From: SIG469 sp964384255
Lineage (GTDB): Bacteria; Bacillota; Clostridia; Oscillospirales; Oscillospiraceae
Direction of reading: 5' to 3'
Length of the DNA stretch: 12,896 nucleotides
NCBI GenBank assembly: GCA_964384255.1
Contig: CAYLKH010000062.1
Location: 1-12,896 of the forward strand
Part shown: positions 1 to 6,636 of the stretch, piece by piece
How positions within the stretch are numbered: position 1 is the first letter of the stretch
Layout: each line of letters begins with the position of its first letter
The notes under the pieces: model-generated
Told to the model about the DNA's origin: nothing
The model's database searches: none
Seen by the model: only the letters and a program-made list of their open reading frames with translations
Program-made: the position numbers and the translations under genes

Positions 1-13
1 CTACTCCGACCAG

Positions 14-40
14 AAAAAGCACGCTTCGGCGTGCTTTTTT
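14..40 (+). terminator. Intrinsic terminator with UUCG tetraloop
   Basis: An 11-bp stem (AAAAAGCACGC with GCGTGCTTTTT) closes on a TTCG tetraloop and ends in a run of six T. The C(UUCG)G loop is one of the most stable RNA tetraloops. The A-run on the left lets it work in both directions. The gene it terminates lies left of the window or has been lost. Confidence 0.85.
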
Positions 41-44
41 CAAC

Positions 45-212
45 GAAATAAATCCCTTGCGGGATTTGTGAAATGCTCTGCGAGCGTGAAATATGGCTGC
101 GCCATGTGAAATGCCTGCGGGCGTGGGGGATTTATTTCATTTCACTTTCTGCGAAAGCAGAAAATTTCACAATTTCCGGAGTGAATTATTTCATATCCGA
201 GGGATATTTCAC
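45..212. repeat. Ladder of mini-hairpins alternating with GTGAAAT / ATTTCAC heptamers
   Basis: The left half has GTGAAAT at 68-74, 86-92 and 106-112. The right half has its reverse complement ATTTCAC at 139-145, 164-170 and 206-212, plus ATTTCAT at 188-194. Small perfect hairpins sit between the heptamers: 50-67 (AAATCCC/GGGATTT), 75-85 (GCTC/GAGC), 93-105 (ATGGC/GCCAT), 113-122 (GCC/GGC), 146-163 (TTTCTGC-GAAA-GCAGAAA) and 193-207 (ATATCC/GGATAT). A 12-bp stem (45-56 with 127-138, GAAATAAATCCC/GGGATTTATTTC) could enclose the first four hairpins like a cloverleaf. The block is non-coding in appearance. Its function is unknown; a mobile-element end, a folded RNA or a recombination site are all possible. 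Confidence 0.75.
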
Positions 213-247
213 TTAAAATTGCAAGTTTATACCGCTGCTCCTCCTTT

Positions 248-283
248 CCAAATCGAACCCGCTTACGCTGGGCTTCGATTTGG
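248..283. other. Large inverted repeat (possible terminator)
   Basis: CCAAATCGAA (248-257) pairs perfectly with TTCGATTTGG (274-283). The stem continues through CCC/GGG and GC/GC with one or two bulges to a TTAC loop. T-rich sequence follows on the plus strand (TTTCTCATTTTAAGCTTTT), so it may act as a terminator, but no gene is seen upstream. It may belong to the same repetitive unit as the hairpin ladder to its left. Confidence 0.55.
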
Positions 284-331
284 TTTCTCATTTTAAGCTT
301 TTGAGTTCTGTATCTCACTTGTGCCATGGTC

Positions 332-379
332 AAAAACCTAGTGTTTTCAAGGCTTTGCGGCCTTTTACACTGGGTTTTT
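332..379 (+). terminator. Long-stem intrinsic terminator-like hairpin
   Basis: AAAAACCTAGTGT (332-344) pairs with ACACTGGGTTTTT (367-379) over 13 bp including one G-T wobble. An inner stem AAGGC/GCCTT (349-353, 360-364) closes on TTTGCG. It is followed by ATTTTT, giving a long T-rich tail. The form is that of a strong rho-independent terminator, symmetric enough to work both ways. It separates the repeat block on the left from the promoter at 491-519. Confidence 0.65.
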
Positions 380-490
380 ATTTTTGCAAAAAATGGAAAG
401 AAATTACATTTTTATGTACAAATTATGCACAACCCAAAAACAGATGATAAGAACCGCAACAGTACAACAAAGCAAAATTTAAACGATCTG

Positions 491-519
491 TTGCGTTAGC
501 TCAAGGCTTTTTGTATAAT
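491..519 (+). promoter_or_regulatory. Sigma-A-type promoter for the MGMT-like gene
   Basis: TTGCGT (491-496), a 17-bp spacer and a perfect TATAAT (514-519). Transcription would start near 526, giving a leader of about 95 nt before the ATG at 621. The rest of 380-620 is AT-rich with no recognisable gene. Confidence 0.6.
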
Positions 520-620
520 CGGATGTGGGTATCTATCGGTGTGTTATATCTTTAAAAATGTGCTGATGATGCGTCCAAAACCAAATAGCGCAATTGCTTT
601 CTCAACGGGAGGAAACCAAA

Positions 621-1097
621 ATGGCAAATGAAGCAAAGAAGGACTTTAACGCTATGCTGCTGGATAGCAGAGATATGCCCAAAACACAAATCGTCACTGA
701 TCCCAAAACGATCGAAAAATATGGCGGCAGCAAAATGTACTTTGCCCCGCCTGTGGAATATGACGCAGTGATGAAAAGAATCCCCCAGGGTAAGGTAATA
801 ACAGTGGGGAAGATAAGAGAATATTTTGCAAAGCAAAACGATGCGGATTTTACTGAGCCTATGACGGCGGGAATGTTTGTGACTATCGCGGCCTGGGCAA
901 GCTATCAGCGGTCAGGGGATGAAACGCCGTATTGGAGAACGCTGAAGGCTGACGGGGAGCTGAACGCCAGGTATCCCGGCGGGATACTGGCACAGAAGGA
1001 AAAGCTTGAAGCAGAAGGTCATACCATAATTCAAAAGGGTCGCAAAAATGTGAGGTACTTTGTTAAGAATTACGAAATGGTCCTGATGGAGCTTTAA
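621..1097 (+). CDS. MGMT-family alkyltransferase-like protein lacking the catalytic cysteine
   Basis: This 158-residue protein resembles the DNA-binding domain of O6-alkylguanine-DNA alkyltransferase. Visible family features are the IPQGKV turn (residues 54-59) before the DNA-binding helices, then the strand and turn leading to the active-site position, and the GGILAQKEKLEAEG segment (about 120-133), which matches the G-x-x-x-Q-x-x-x-L-x-x-E-G signature after the active site. The suicide alkyltransferases have P-C-H-R at the active site; here residues 103-106 read PYWR, so no acceptor cysteine is present. This fits alkyltransferase-like (ATL) proteins, which bind alkylated bases and flag them for repair without removing the alkyl group. 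Whether it binds DNA is inferred from the fold only. I chose the ATG at 621 because GGGAGG at 608-613 precedes it; an upstream TTG at 594 has no such site. It has its own promoter at 491-519 and stands alone. Confidence 0.8.
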   Translation: MANEAKKDFNAMLLDSRDMPKTQIVTDPKTIEKYGGSKMYFAPPVEYDAVMKRIPQGKVITVGKIREYFAKQNDADFTEPMTAGMFVTIAAWASYQRSGDETPYWRTLKADGELNARYPGGILAQKEKLEAEGHTIIQKGRKNVRYFVKNYEMVLMEL

Positions 1098-1116
1098 CCG
1101 ACCAATGACCTGACCG

Positions 1117-1335
1117 GTGGTTGCCGGGTCCAGCTTTTTGCCCCAATGGCCAGTGGAGCATCTACCGGTTAAGAATATAGACACCAAGGATATGCTCATG
1201 AAGGCTGGATTTGCACTCTCTCACTCGAATAAATTCGACATCATCATTGAGTATTTCATTGAGCATGAAAACTACAATGTCTTTGAAATCAATGAGGCTC
1301 TGTTTGTGTTCGATCAGAGTTTGCTTGGTGCGTGA
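1117..1335 (+). CDS. Short unrecognised ORF, possibly a gene remnant
   Basis: This open frame begins with GTG immediately after an in-frame TGA and encodes up to 72 residues. No good ribosome binding site precedes the GTG. AAGGA at 1187-1191 sits seven bases before an ATG at 1198, which would give a 45-residue acidic, helix-prone peptide (MKAGFALSHSNKFD... to FVFDQSLLGA). The later part (from about residue 20) reads like a folded protein segment, with regular hydrophobic spacing (IIIEYFIEH, FEINEALFVFD), while the first 20 residues do not. I do not recognise a family. It may be the 3' end of a larger gene whose front was lost, which would suit its position between accessory genes next to a truncated polymerase, or it may not be expressed. 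Confidence 0.3.
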   Translation: MVAGSSFLPQWPVEHLPVKNIDTKDMLMKAGFALSHSNKFDIIIEYFIEHENYNVFEINEALFVFDQSLLGA

Positions 1336-1374
1336 ATGTTCATTAAATATTAAATTACGAAGGGATAAAGATAG

Positions 1375-1869
1375 ATGGAATATATAATTCGTCCATACAA
1401 TAAAGGAGAAGAACAGTATGTGGCTGATATCCACAGAAGACTTTACGCAGAAGAGTATTCTTGGGGACCGAATTTTATTGACTACGCAGTAAAAATTGCC
1501 TTAGAGTTTGCTGAGAAAGAAAAAAGCAATAGAGAGGAACTGTTTGTAGCCGAATATGAAGGAAAACTGATTGGTTGTATTATGCTCTGTGAAACAGAAA
1601 ACTCTTTAGTGGGACAGTTGCGTCTATTTGCAGTTGAGAAAGAATGCCGTGGGTGTGGAGTTGGAAAAGCTCTAACAGATGCCCTGATGAAAAAAGTTAG
1701 AGAGGCTGGTTTTAAGAAGTTAATGCTTTGGACAGCCAGCCCTCTGACGGCTGCTATTCATCAGTATGAAAAGTTGGGATTCCATTCTGTTGAGTCCGTA
1801 GAAAACAATACTTGGAATACGGAAGGAACAACTGTATTTGAAATAAAGATGGAAATAAATCTTGAATAA
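1375..1869 (+). CDS. GNAT-family N-acetyltransferase
   Basis: This 164-residue cytoplasmic protein has the GNAT fold, which transfers an acetyl group from acetyl-CoA to an amine. The acetyl-CoA pyrophosphate-binding motif A lies at about residues 83-100, with the R-x-x-G-x-G/A loop as RGCGVG (92-97). Motif B follows with YEKLGF (131-136), the usual C-terminal sub-motif. The strand LFVAEYEGKLIGCIML (56-71) is the typical beta2-beta3 hairpin. Overall it resembles the acetyltransferase half of MarR-GNAT proteins, but no helix-turn-helix is present. The substrate cannot be told. GAAGGG at 1359-1364 precedes the ATG. The gene is clearly more AT-rich in codon choice than the transporter genes further right, which suggests separate ancestry. 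It lies 48 bp before the truncated polymerase and may be co-transcribed with it. Confidence 0.88.
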   Translation: MEYIIRPYNKGEEQYVADIHRRLYAEEYSWGPNFIDYAVKIALEFAEKEKSNREELFVAEYEGKLIGCIMLCETENSLVGQLRLFAVEKECRGCGVGKALTDALMKKVREAGFKKLMLWTASPLTAAIHQYEKLGFHSVESVENNTWNTEGTTVFEIKMEINLE

Positions 1870-1917
1870 TCCTAAATTGCTTAATAGATCAACCATCTGA
1901 AAGGAGGAGACCGGAGC

Positions 1918-2379
1918 ATGAAACAACGCACCTACATCGCCATCGACCTCAAGAGCTCCTATGCCTCCGTGGAATGTCGTGATCGAGGCTTAGATCCTCT
2001 GGACACAAACCTTGTGGTTGCGGATGAGAGCCGTACCGACAAGACCATCTGCCTTGCGGTCACGCCCTCTCTCAAGAGTTACGGCATCTCAGGACGAGGC
2101 AGACTTTTTGAAGTCAAGCAGCGTGTCAAAGAGACAAACGCCGGACGGAGTCACGATGCACCGGGACGGAATCTGGAAGGCTCATCGCATCTATTTTCAG
2201 AACTGCAAGCCAACCCGAAACTTGCTATCGACTTCATTATTGCACCGCCTCAGATGGCTCGATACATGGAAGTAAGTACGCAGATTTACAGCATCTACAT
2301 GAAGTATGTTGCGCAGGAGGACATCGTGGTCTACTCCATCGACGAGGTATTCATGGATGTGACGGACTACGACACATGA
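1918..2379 (+). pseudogene. Truncated Y-family (UmuC/DinB-type) DNA polymerase
   Basis: The 153 residues match the N-terminal palm/fingers part of Gram-positive UmuC-like translesion polymerases: YIAIDLKSSYASVEC (6-20) with the first metal-binding Asp (D10), the GISGRGRLFEV segment, and the second catalytic motif YSIDEVFMDVTDY, with D142 and E143. Family members are usually over 400 residues; here the frame stops eight residues after the motif, so the thumb and little-finger (DNA-holding) domains are missing. The protein should not be an active polymerase. Position 14 is Ser where an aromatic residue is usual next to the steric-gate Tyr15, another sign of decay or divergence. A strong AAAGGAGGA site (1900-1908) precedes the ATG, so translation signals survive. 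Such genes are often carried on integrative elements, so this stump probably marks the scar of one. Confidence 0.8.
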
Positions 2380-2410
2380 GCATTATTTGCGGGTTTAAAT
2401 ACACAGGGAT

Positions 2411-2442
2411 GCTCCCTGCTATCTATATTGATAGCGGGGAGC
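2411..2442 (+). promoter_or_regulatory. Leader hairpin 1 upstream of the MFS gene
   Basis: GCTCCCTGCTATC (2411-2423) pairs with GATAGCGGGGAGC (2430-2442) over 13 bp with one T-G wobble and a six-base TATATT loop. ACAG/CTGT can extend the base past an internal loop. The tail (GCTCTGTTTATG) is only weakly T-rich, so it is a poor terminator. It may be a leader attenuator, or a leftover terminator of the polymerase gene. Confidence 0.55.
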
Positions 2443-2460
2443 GCTCTGTTTATGCGACTG

Positions 2461-2483
2461 CTGATCGAACGTGGTTCGGTCAG
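2461..2483. promoter_or_regulatory. 23-bp inverted repeat upstream of the MFS gene (operator or hairpin 2)
   Basis: The arms CTGATCGAAC and GTTCGGTCAG are separated by GTG and match at nine of ten positions; the tenth is a T-G wobble in RNA. It lies 34 bp before the MFS start codon. The size and symmetry suit an operator for a TetR-like repressor, or a stem in the leader RNA. It resembles a LexA box (CGAAC...GTTCG), but the spacing is three rather than four bases. Confidence 0.5.
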
Positions 2484-2517
2484 CGGATATTTATATTTTG
2501 CAGCAAAAGGGGGAATA

Positions 2518-3960
2518 ATGAGCAAAAATGAAGCAATTGGTGGAGAACTAAAAATGGATAAGACGTATATGAAGGGCTTTGCGCCATATGCTCTTGCGGC
2601 GTTTATGGTGGGGATCGTGGGAGGATTTACCACAGGGCTTGGACCGGCCTTTGTTAAAGCTATGGGTATCGCATACAACAATTCTGCCTGGACATCCCTG
2701 GCAACAGCGGTTTCAACATCGGCCTGCGCTCCTGTGTTAGGTAAGCTGGGCGATGCCTTTGGCCGCAGAAAAACTCTGCTGTGGGGTATAGGGGTGTTCC
2801 TGCTGGGCAATGTGCTTACTGCCTGCGCAAATTCGCTGCCTTTTATGCTGGTGGCAAGGCTTATAGTGGGCGTTGGCTCTGCCGCCATATCGCCGGTGGT
2901 CATGGCGTATATCGTGACGGAGTTTCCCCGGGATACTATGGCCAGAGGATTTTCCCTTTATATGCTTATCTCCAGCGCAGCGGTAGTGTTTGGACCCACC
3001 GTTGGAACATGGCTGACACAAACCCGCGGATGGCGGGCTATGATGTGGGTATGCGTGCTGATTTCGGCGCTGGTGCTGGTGCTGTGTCTTCTGTCCAGGG
3101 AAAAAACTGCTCAGCGCAGAAAGAGTATGGAAAAATTTGACTGGACGGGAGCGGGATTTGTTCTTGCGTTTTTCAGCCTTTTGCTGTGCGTGCCGTCATT
3201 TGGACAGAATTTCGGATGGAGTTCATGGCAGTTTCTGATCGTACTGGCAGCGGCTGTGGTTGCTTTTGGCGGCCTTGTTGCTGCCGAAAAACGGGCAGAG
3301 CGGCCGATACTGCCCGGCGGGTTTATCAAAAGACGGGTGTTTGTTTTATCCATTGCGGCGCTTTTCCTGACACAGGGACTTATGCAGGCAAACATGACAA
3401 ATGTTATTGTTTATATGAACTATACTCAGCCGGATAATACACTTGTTTCAGGATATGCCATCTCCATAATGTATCTTGGAATGTCTCTGGGATCGGTAAT
3501 TATAGGCCCCCTGGCTGATAAATATGAACCCAAATACGTGCTGACCTGTTCTTTTGGTGCGACCGCTCTGGGATGCGGGCTTATGCTGCTTTTTACTGCG
3601 CAGGTACCGTTTTTGCTGCTGGCGCTGTCGCTGGGCATACTCGGCTTTGGGCTGGGAGGGAACGCCTCGGTCTTTATGAAGGTAGTGCTTTCCGGACTGG
3701 AACCGGAGCAGGCCGGGGCTGGTACAGGCACCTATGGACTGTTTCGAGATCTGGCGGCTCCTTTTGGGGTGGCAGTGCTGGTGCCGATGTTTACAAACCG
3801 GGTAGATATGCTGATAAACGCCGGAACAGAAGCTTCGCGGGCTGCCGAAGCCTGTATTAGGCTGCTTGCCAGAGTCGAGCTGGTCTGCGTTGCGGTTGGG
3901 GCGGTGGCTGTTTTGATGTTGCCGAGACTTTTGGGGCCTGTAAATAAGGCTGAGACATGA
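2518..3960 (+). CDS. Major facilitator superfamily exporter (DHA2-like, about 14 helices)
   Basis: This 480-residue membrane protein is a proton-coupled MFS transporter, probably an exporter of drugs or other small molecules. Motif A is clear between helices 2 and 3 (GKLGDAFGRRKTLL). A helix-5 motif C-like segment, VFGPTVGTWL, marks the antiporter branch. The LVARLIVGVGSAAISPVV helix 4 is typical. The length, the hydrophobic stretches and the mid-protein AEKRAERPILP segment fit the 14-helix DHA2 group rather than 12-helix transporters. I chose the ATG at 2518 because GGGGG ends four bases before it; an internal ATG at 2554 is an alternative that would drop 12 polar residues. The gene stands alone, preceded by two strong inverted repeats (2411-2442, 2461-2483) that suggest inducible expression. 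The substrate is not readable from the sequence. Confidence 0.9.
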   Translation: MSKNEAIGGELKMDKTYMKGFAPYALAAFMVGIVGGFTTGLGPAFVKAMGIAYNNSAWTSLATAVSTSACAPVLGKLGDAFGRRKTLLWGIGVFLLGNVLTACANSLPFMLVARLIVGVGSAAISPVVMAYIVTEFPRDTMARGFSLYMLISSAAVVFGPTVGTWLTQTRGWRAMMWVCVLISALVLVLCLLSREKTAQRRKSMEKFDWTGAGFVLAFFSLLLCVPSFGQNFGWSSWQFLIVLAAAVVAFGGLVAAEKRAERPILPGGFIKRRVFVLSIAALFLTQGLMQANMTNVIVYMNYTQPDNTLVSGYAISIMYLGMSLGSVIIGPLADKYEPKYVLTCSFGATALGCGLMLLFTAQVPFLLLALSLGILGFGLGGNASVFMKVVLSGLEPEQAGAGTGTYGLFRDLAAPFGVAVLVPMFTNRVDMLINAGTEASRAAEACIRLLARVELVCVAVGAVAVLMLPRLLGPVNKAET

Positions 3961-3992
3961 AAAGATCGGAACCAAAAACTCGAAATAAATAC

Positions 3993-4006
3993 TTGTAATT
4001 TTACAA
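3993..4006. promoter_or_regulatory. Palindrome TTGTAA-TT-TTACAA over the -35 box
   Basis: A perfect 6-bp inverted repeat with a two-base centre exactly covers the proposed -35 element. A protein bound here would exclude RNA polymerase, so it is a plausible repressor operator for the transporter operon. The regulator is not in the window. Confidence 0.45.
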
Positions 4007-4021
4007 AGTATGATATACAAT
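3993..4021 (+). promoter_or_regulatory. Promoter of the ABC importer operon
   Basis: TTGTAA (3993-3998), a 17-bp spacer and TACAAT (4016-4021), five of six matches to TATAAT. Transcription would begin near 4028, leaving a leader of about 77 nt. It sits in the only AT-rich gap before the operon. Confidence 0.55.
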
Positions 4022-4069
4022 ATGCGCGACAATTTAATAATGGGAGAATTTAAGTTATATTTGTTGTAA

Positions 4070-4090
4070 CGCCGCGAACCTCTTGCGGCG
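4070..4090 (+). promoter_or_regulatory. GC-rich hairpin abutting the ribosome binding site of the lipoprotein gene
   Basis: CGCCGC (4070-4075) pairs with GCGGCG (4085-4090) around a nine-base loop. The 3' arm touches the AAGGAG site (4092-4097). It could tune translation or stabilise the mRNA end; no known riboswitch is recognised. Confidence 0.45.
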
Positions 4091-4104
4091 GAAGGAGAAT
4101 AGCA

Positions 4105-5649
4105 ATGCGAAAAAGGATCCTTGCAGTTTTCCTGGCAGCAGCTGCCCTGGCGTGTTCACTTTGCGGATGCGGAGGAACAACGGGTGTGGACAGCTCTGCC
4201 AGCGACGAAGCTTTGAATTCTTCCGGAGCAGCCAACAACGAAATATTTGTTGGCATAGCTCAGGACCTGGATGATAGTCTTGACCCGTACCAAATGTCGG
4301 CCGCAGGAACTAGAGAGGTCATGTTCAATGTCTTTGAGGGGCTTGTTAAGCCCGACTCCGAAGGCAATTATGTCTGCGCTGTCGCTTCCGATTACTCCGT
4401 TTCGGAAGACGGCCTGGTGTATTCCTTCACCCTTCGTGACAACGTGGTTTTCCATAATGGCAAAACCTGCACCACAGACGATGTTCTCTATTCCTTTGAA
4501 ACCTGCGCCGCTACCTCGGTCACTTCAGCCGTGGTAACGGCGCTTTCTGCCATAACCGACATCACTGCCGATGAAAATCGGGTAGTCATTACTCTCGACG
4601 CTGCTAACCCTGATTTTATCAGCTATGTAGCCAGCGTTTACATAGTGCCTGATGACTATACCGGTCAGGTGTCTCAGCCCGTGGGTACCGGGCCGTTTAA
4701 GTTCGTTTCCCGCAGCGTTCAGGAGAACATTATTCTCGAACGCCACGAGGAATACTACGGCCAGGGAGCCAGGCTCGATCGGGTGACCTACAAGATCTAC
4801 GAGGATACCAACGCCCTGATCACCGCCCTTGAAAGCGGAGCGCTGGATCTTGTGGCTCATCTTACCAGTGACCAGGTGGGAAACCTGTCCATCGGTTATA
4901 ACGTATTTGAAGGGACCATGAATCTGGTCCAGGCCATTTATCTTAACAATGCCGTTGAACCCTTTAACAACGAGCTGGTGCGCAAAGCCCTGTGCTATGC
5001 GGTCGATGTTGACGCAATGATGGAGTTGGCAAGCGATGGATACGGCACAAAAGTCGGTTCGTCCATGTATCCCGCGTTTAAAAAGTATTTTGACCCCGAG
5101 CTGGCCGAGGCTTATCCCTATGATGTTGACAAGGCAAAGGAGCTTTTGGCCCAGGCGGGATATGAAGACGGTATCGAGTTTACTATTATTGTACCCAGTA
5201 ACTATCAGCCCCATGTGGATACGACCATCGTTCTGGTTGAGCAGCTTAAGGCTGCCGGCATAACGGCCAATATCCAGCAGGTGGAGTGGAATACCTGGGT
5301 AAGCGATGTGTACGGCGGAAGAGATTTTGAAGCCACCGTATGTGGATTTGATGCCAGCACCCTTAACGCCAGCGCTTTGCTTGCCAGATGGGTAAGCGAT
5401 AACGGCAAAAACATGATAAACTACAACAACCCCCAGTATGACGAAACCTTTGCAGCGGCACAGGCCGCTACCTCTGACGAGGAACGCACCCGGCTGTACA
5501 AGGAATGTCTTGAGATACTCAGCGACACCGCTGCCAACGTTTATCTCCAGGACCTGGCCGATTTTGTGGCTATCAATCCTGCTTTGGACGGTTTTGAGTT
5601 TTATCCTCTGTATGTGATCGATATGTCTCTGATCGGGTATACAGCCTGA
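4105..5649 (+). CDS. ABC transporter substrate-binding lipoprotein, family 5 (peptide/nickel type)
   Basis: This 514-residue protein is the extracellular ligand-binding part of an Opp/Dpp/Nik-type ABC importer. The N-terminus has a short basic start (MRKRI), a hydrophobic core and the lipobox LCGC, with Cys22 as the lipidation site, so it is anchored to the outer face of the membrane. A Ser/Ala/Asn-rich linker follows to about residue 48. The SBP_bac_5 fold then shows the usual landmarks: FVGIAQDLDDSLDPY near the start, SEDGLVYSFTLRDNVVFHNG, VGTGPFKF and AYPYDVDKAKELLAQAGY. The ligand could be a di- or oligopeptide, nickel or a metallophore; the sequence does not decide. It is the first gene of a five-gene operon, with a 30-bp gap before the first permease. 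AAGGAG lies seven bases before the ATG. Confidence 0.93.
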   Translation: MRKRILAVFLAAAALACSLCGCGGTTGVDSSASDEALNSSGAANNEIFVGIAQDLDDSLDPYQMSAAGTREVMFNVFEGLVKPDSEGNYVCAVASDYSVSEDGLVYSFTLRDNVVFHNGKTCTTDDVLYSFETCAATSVTSAVVTALSAITDITADENRVVITLDAANPDFISYVASVYIVPDDYTGQVSQPVGTGPFKFVSRSVQENIILERHEEYYGQGARLDRVTYKIYEDTNALITALESGALDLVAHLTSDQVGNLSIGYNVFEGTMNLVQAIYLNNAVEPFNNELVRKALCYAVDVDAMMELASDGYGTKVGSSMYPAFKKYFDPELAEAYPYDVDKAKELLAQAGYEDGIEFTIIVPSNYQPHVDTTIVLVEQLKAAGITANIQQVEWNTWVSDVYGGRDFEATVCGFDASTLNASALLARWVSDNGKNMINYNNPQYDETFAAAQAATSDEERTRLYKECLEILSDTAANVYLQDLADFVAINPALDGFEFYPLYVIDMSLIGYTA

Positions 5650-5679
5650 TCGTATTATCAGCGAAAGGAGGCGGGGAGA

Positions 5680-6621
5680 GTGAAATATGCCGCGAAAAAG
5701 ATCTGCACTCTCATTATTACATTGTTCATAGTATCTCTCCTTGCCTTCCTGGCGTTTCAGGTGATCCCCGGCGACCCGACCACCGAGCTGCTTGGCACCG
5801 AAGCCACGGCCGAGGCCCGTGAGGCTTTGAGAGCAGAACTGGGATTGGATCGGTCGGTCATGGTAAGATACTTTGATTGGCTGATATCTTTCTTAAAAGG
5901 AGACATGGGTACCAGCTACAGCTACCGTATGCCTGTCAGCGAAATGGTGGCCGACAAGCTCCCCACGACCTTTATCCTTACAATAATGTCCTTCCTGTTC
6001 ACTGTTGTTTTGTCGATACCCCTTGGAATACTTGCGGGCAGCACTCAAAATCGAGCGCTGGACGTGGCTATTACCGCTATCGATCAGGTGATAATGAGCA
6101 TCCCGCCGTTTTTTATCGGTATAATTGCCTGCTTTGTGTTTGGCAACGTGTTTGCGTTATTTATCCCCGGGAACTTTGTATCCTACAGGGAAAGCTGGAG
6201 CCAATGCTTGGCTTATATGGTTTTTCCTGCCCTATCTATTGCAATTCCCCGGACCGCAATGACAGTGAAAATGCTGCGCAGCTCCATCCTGACCCAGCTT
6301 GAGCAGGATTATGTACGCACTGCCCACAGCCGCGGGAACCGACGGAGCGCGATCATGTTCGGCCATGTTCTGAAAAACGCCCTGCTGCCGGTCATCACTT
6401 TCCTGGCTGTTTCTGCCGCCGAAATAATGACCGGAAGCATAATAATCGAGCAGGTATTCACTATCCCCGGCATCAGCCGCCTGCTGATCGCCAGCATTTC
6501 CAACCGGGATTTTCCTGTTGTGCAGGCGATAGTTGTCATCATGGCGGCATGGATCGTTATTGTGAATTTTGTGGCCGACCTGCTTTATCAGCTGGTTGAT
6601 CCCCGGATCCGGCTTAAATAG
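5680..6621 (+). CDS. ABC transporter permease, DppB/OppB/NikB type
   Basis: This 313-residue protein is one of the two membrane subunits of the importer. An N-terminal helix (about 9-29) is followed by the family hallmark VIPGDPTTELLG and, after an extracellular segment, KGDMGTSYSYRMPV. About five further helices follow. The cytoplasmic EAA loop that docks on the ATPase is at residues 209-237 (QDYVRTAHSRG to LLP). The C-terminus VDPRIRLK is typical for this subunit. The GTG start is supported by AAAGGAGG (5664-5671) at eight bases spacing. It follows the lipoprotein gene by 30 bp and precedes the second permease by 15 bp. Confidence 0.93.
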   Translation: MKYAAKKICTLIITLFIVSLLAFLAFQVIPGDPTTELLGTEATAEAREALRAELGLDRSVMVRYFDWLISFLKGDMGTSYSYRMPVSEMVADKLPTTFILTIMSFLFTVVLSIPLGILAGSTQNRALDVAITAIDQVIMSIPPFFIGIIACFVFGNVFALFIPGNFVSYRESWSQCLAYMVFPALSIAIPRTAMTVKMLRSSILTQLEQDYVRTAHSRGNRRSAIMFGHVLKNALLPVITFLAVSAAEIMTGSIIIEQVFTIPGISRLLIASISNRDFPVVQAIVVIMAAWIVIVNFVADLLYQLVDPRIRLK

Positions 6622-6636
6622 AGAGGGGCGGCGACG

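Noticed and set aside
45..212. A CRISPR array, because of repeated heptamers at about 18-25 base spacing
   Set aside because: The repeats are only seven bases, occur in both orientations, and the intervals are self-complementary hairpins rather than spacers.
142..333. A 63-residue minus-strand ORF across the hairpin block
   Set aside because: It is made by the repeats, has no ribosome binding site, is very rich in Arg/Lys/Gln and matches no family I know; the structure of the DNA explains it.
1327..1350. A promoter for the GNAT gene (TTGCTT with TTAAAT)
   Set aside because: The -10 match is weak and the spacing is 16; too little to call.
2466..2478. A second LexA-like box, CGAAC-GTG-GTTCG, before the MFS gene
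   Set aside because: The centre is three bases instead of the required four, so LexA spacing is wrong; it is better read as part of a larger inverted repeat.
4525..5214. A 229-residue minus-strand ORF inside the lipoprotein gene
   Set aside because: It is a shadow of a well-supported family 5 binding protein on the plus strand.
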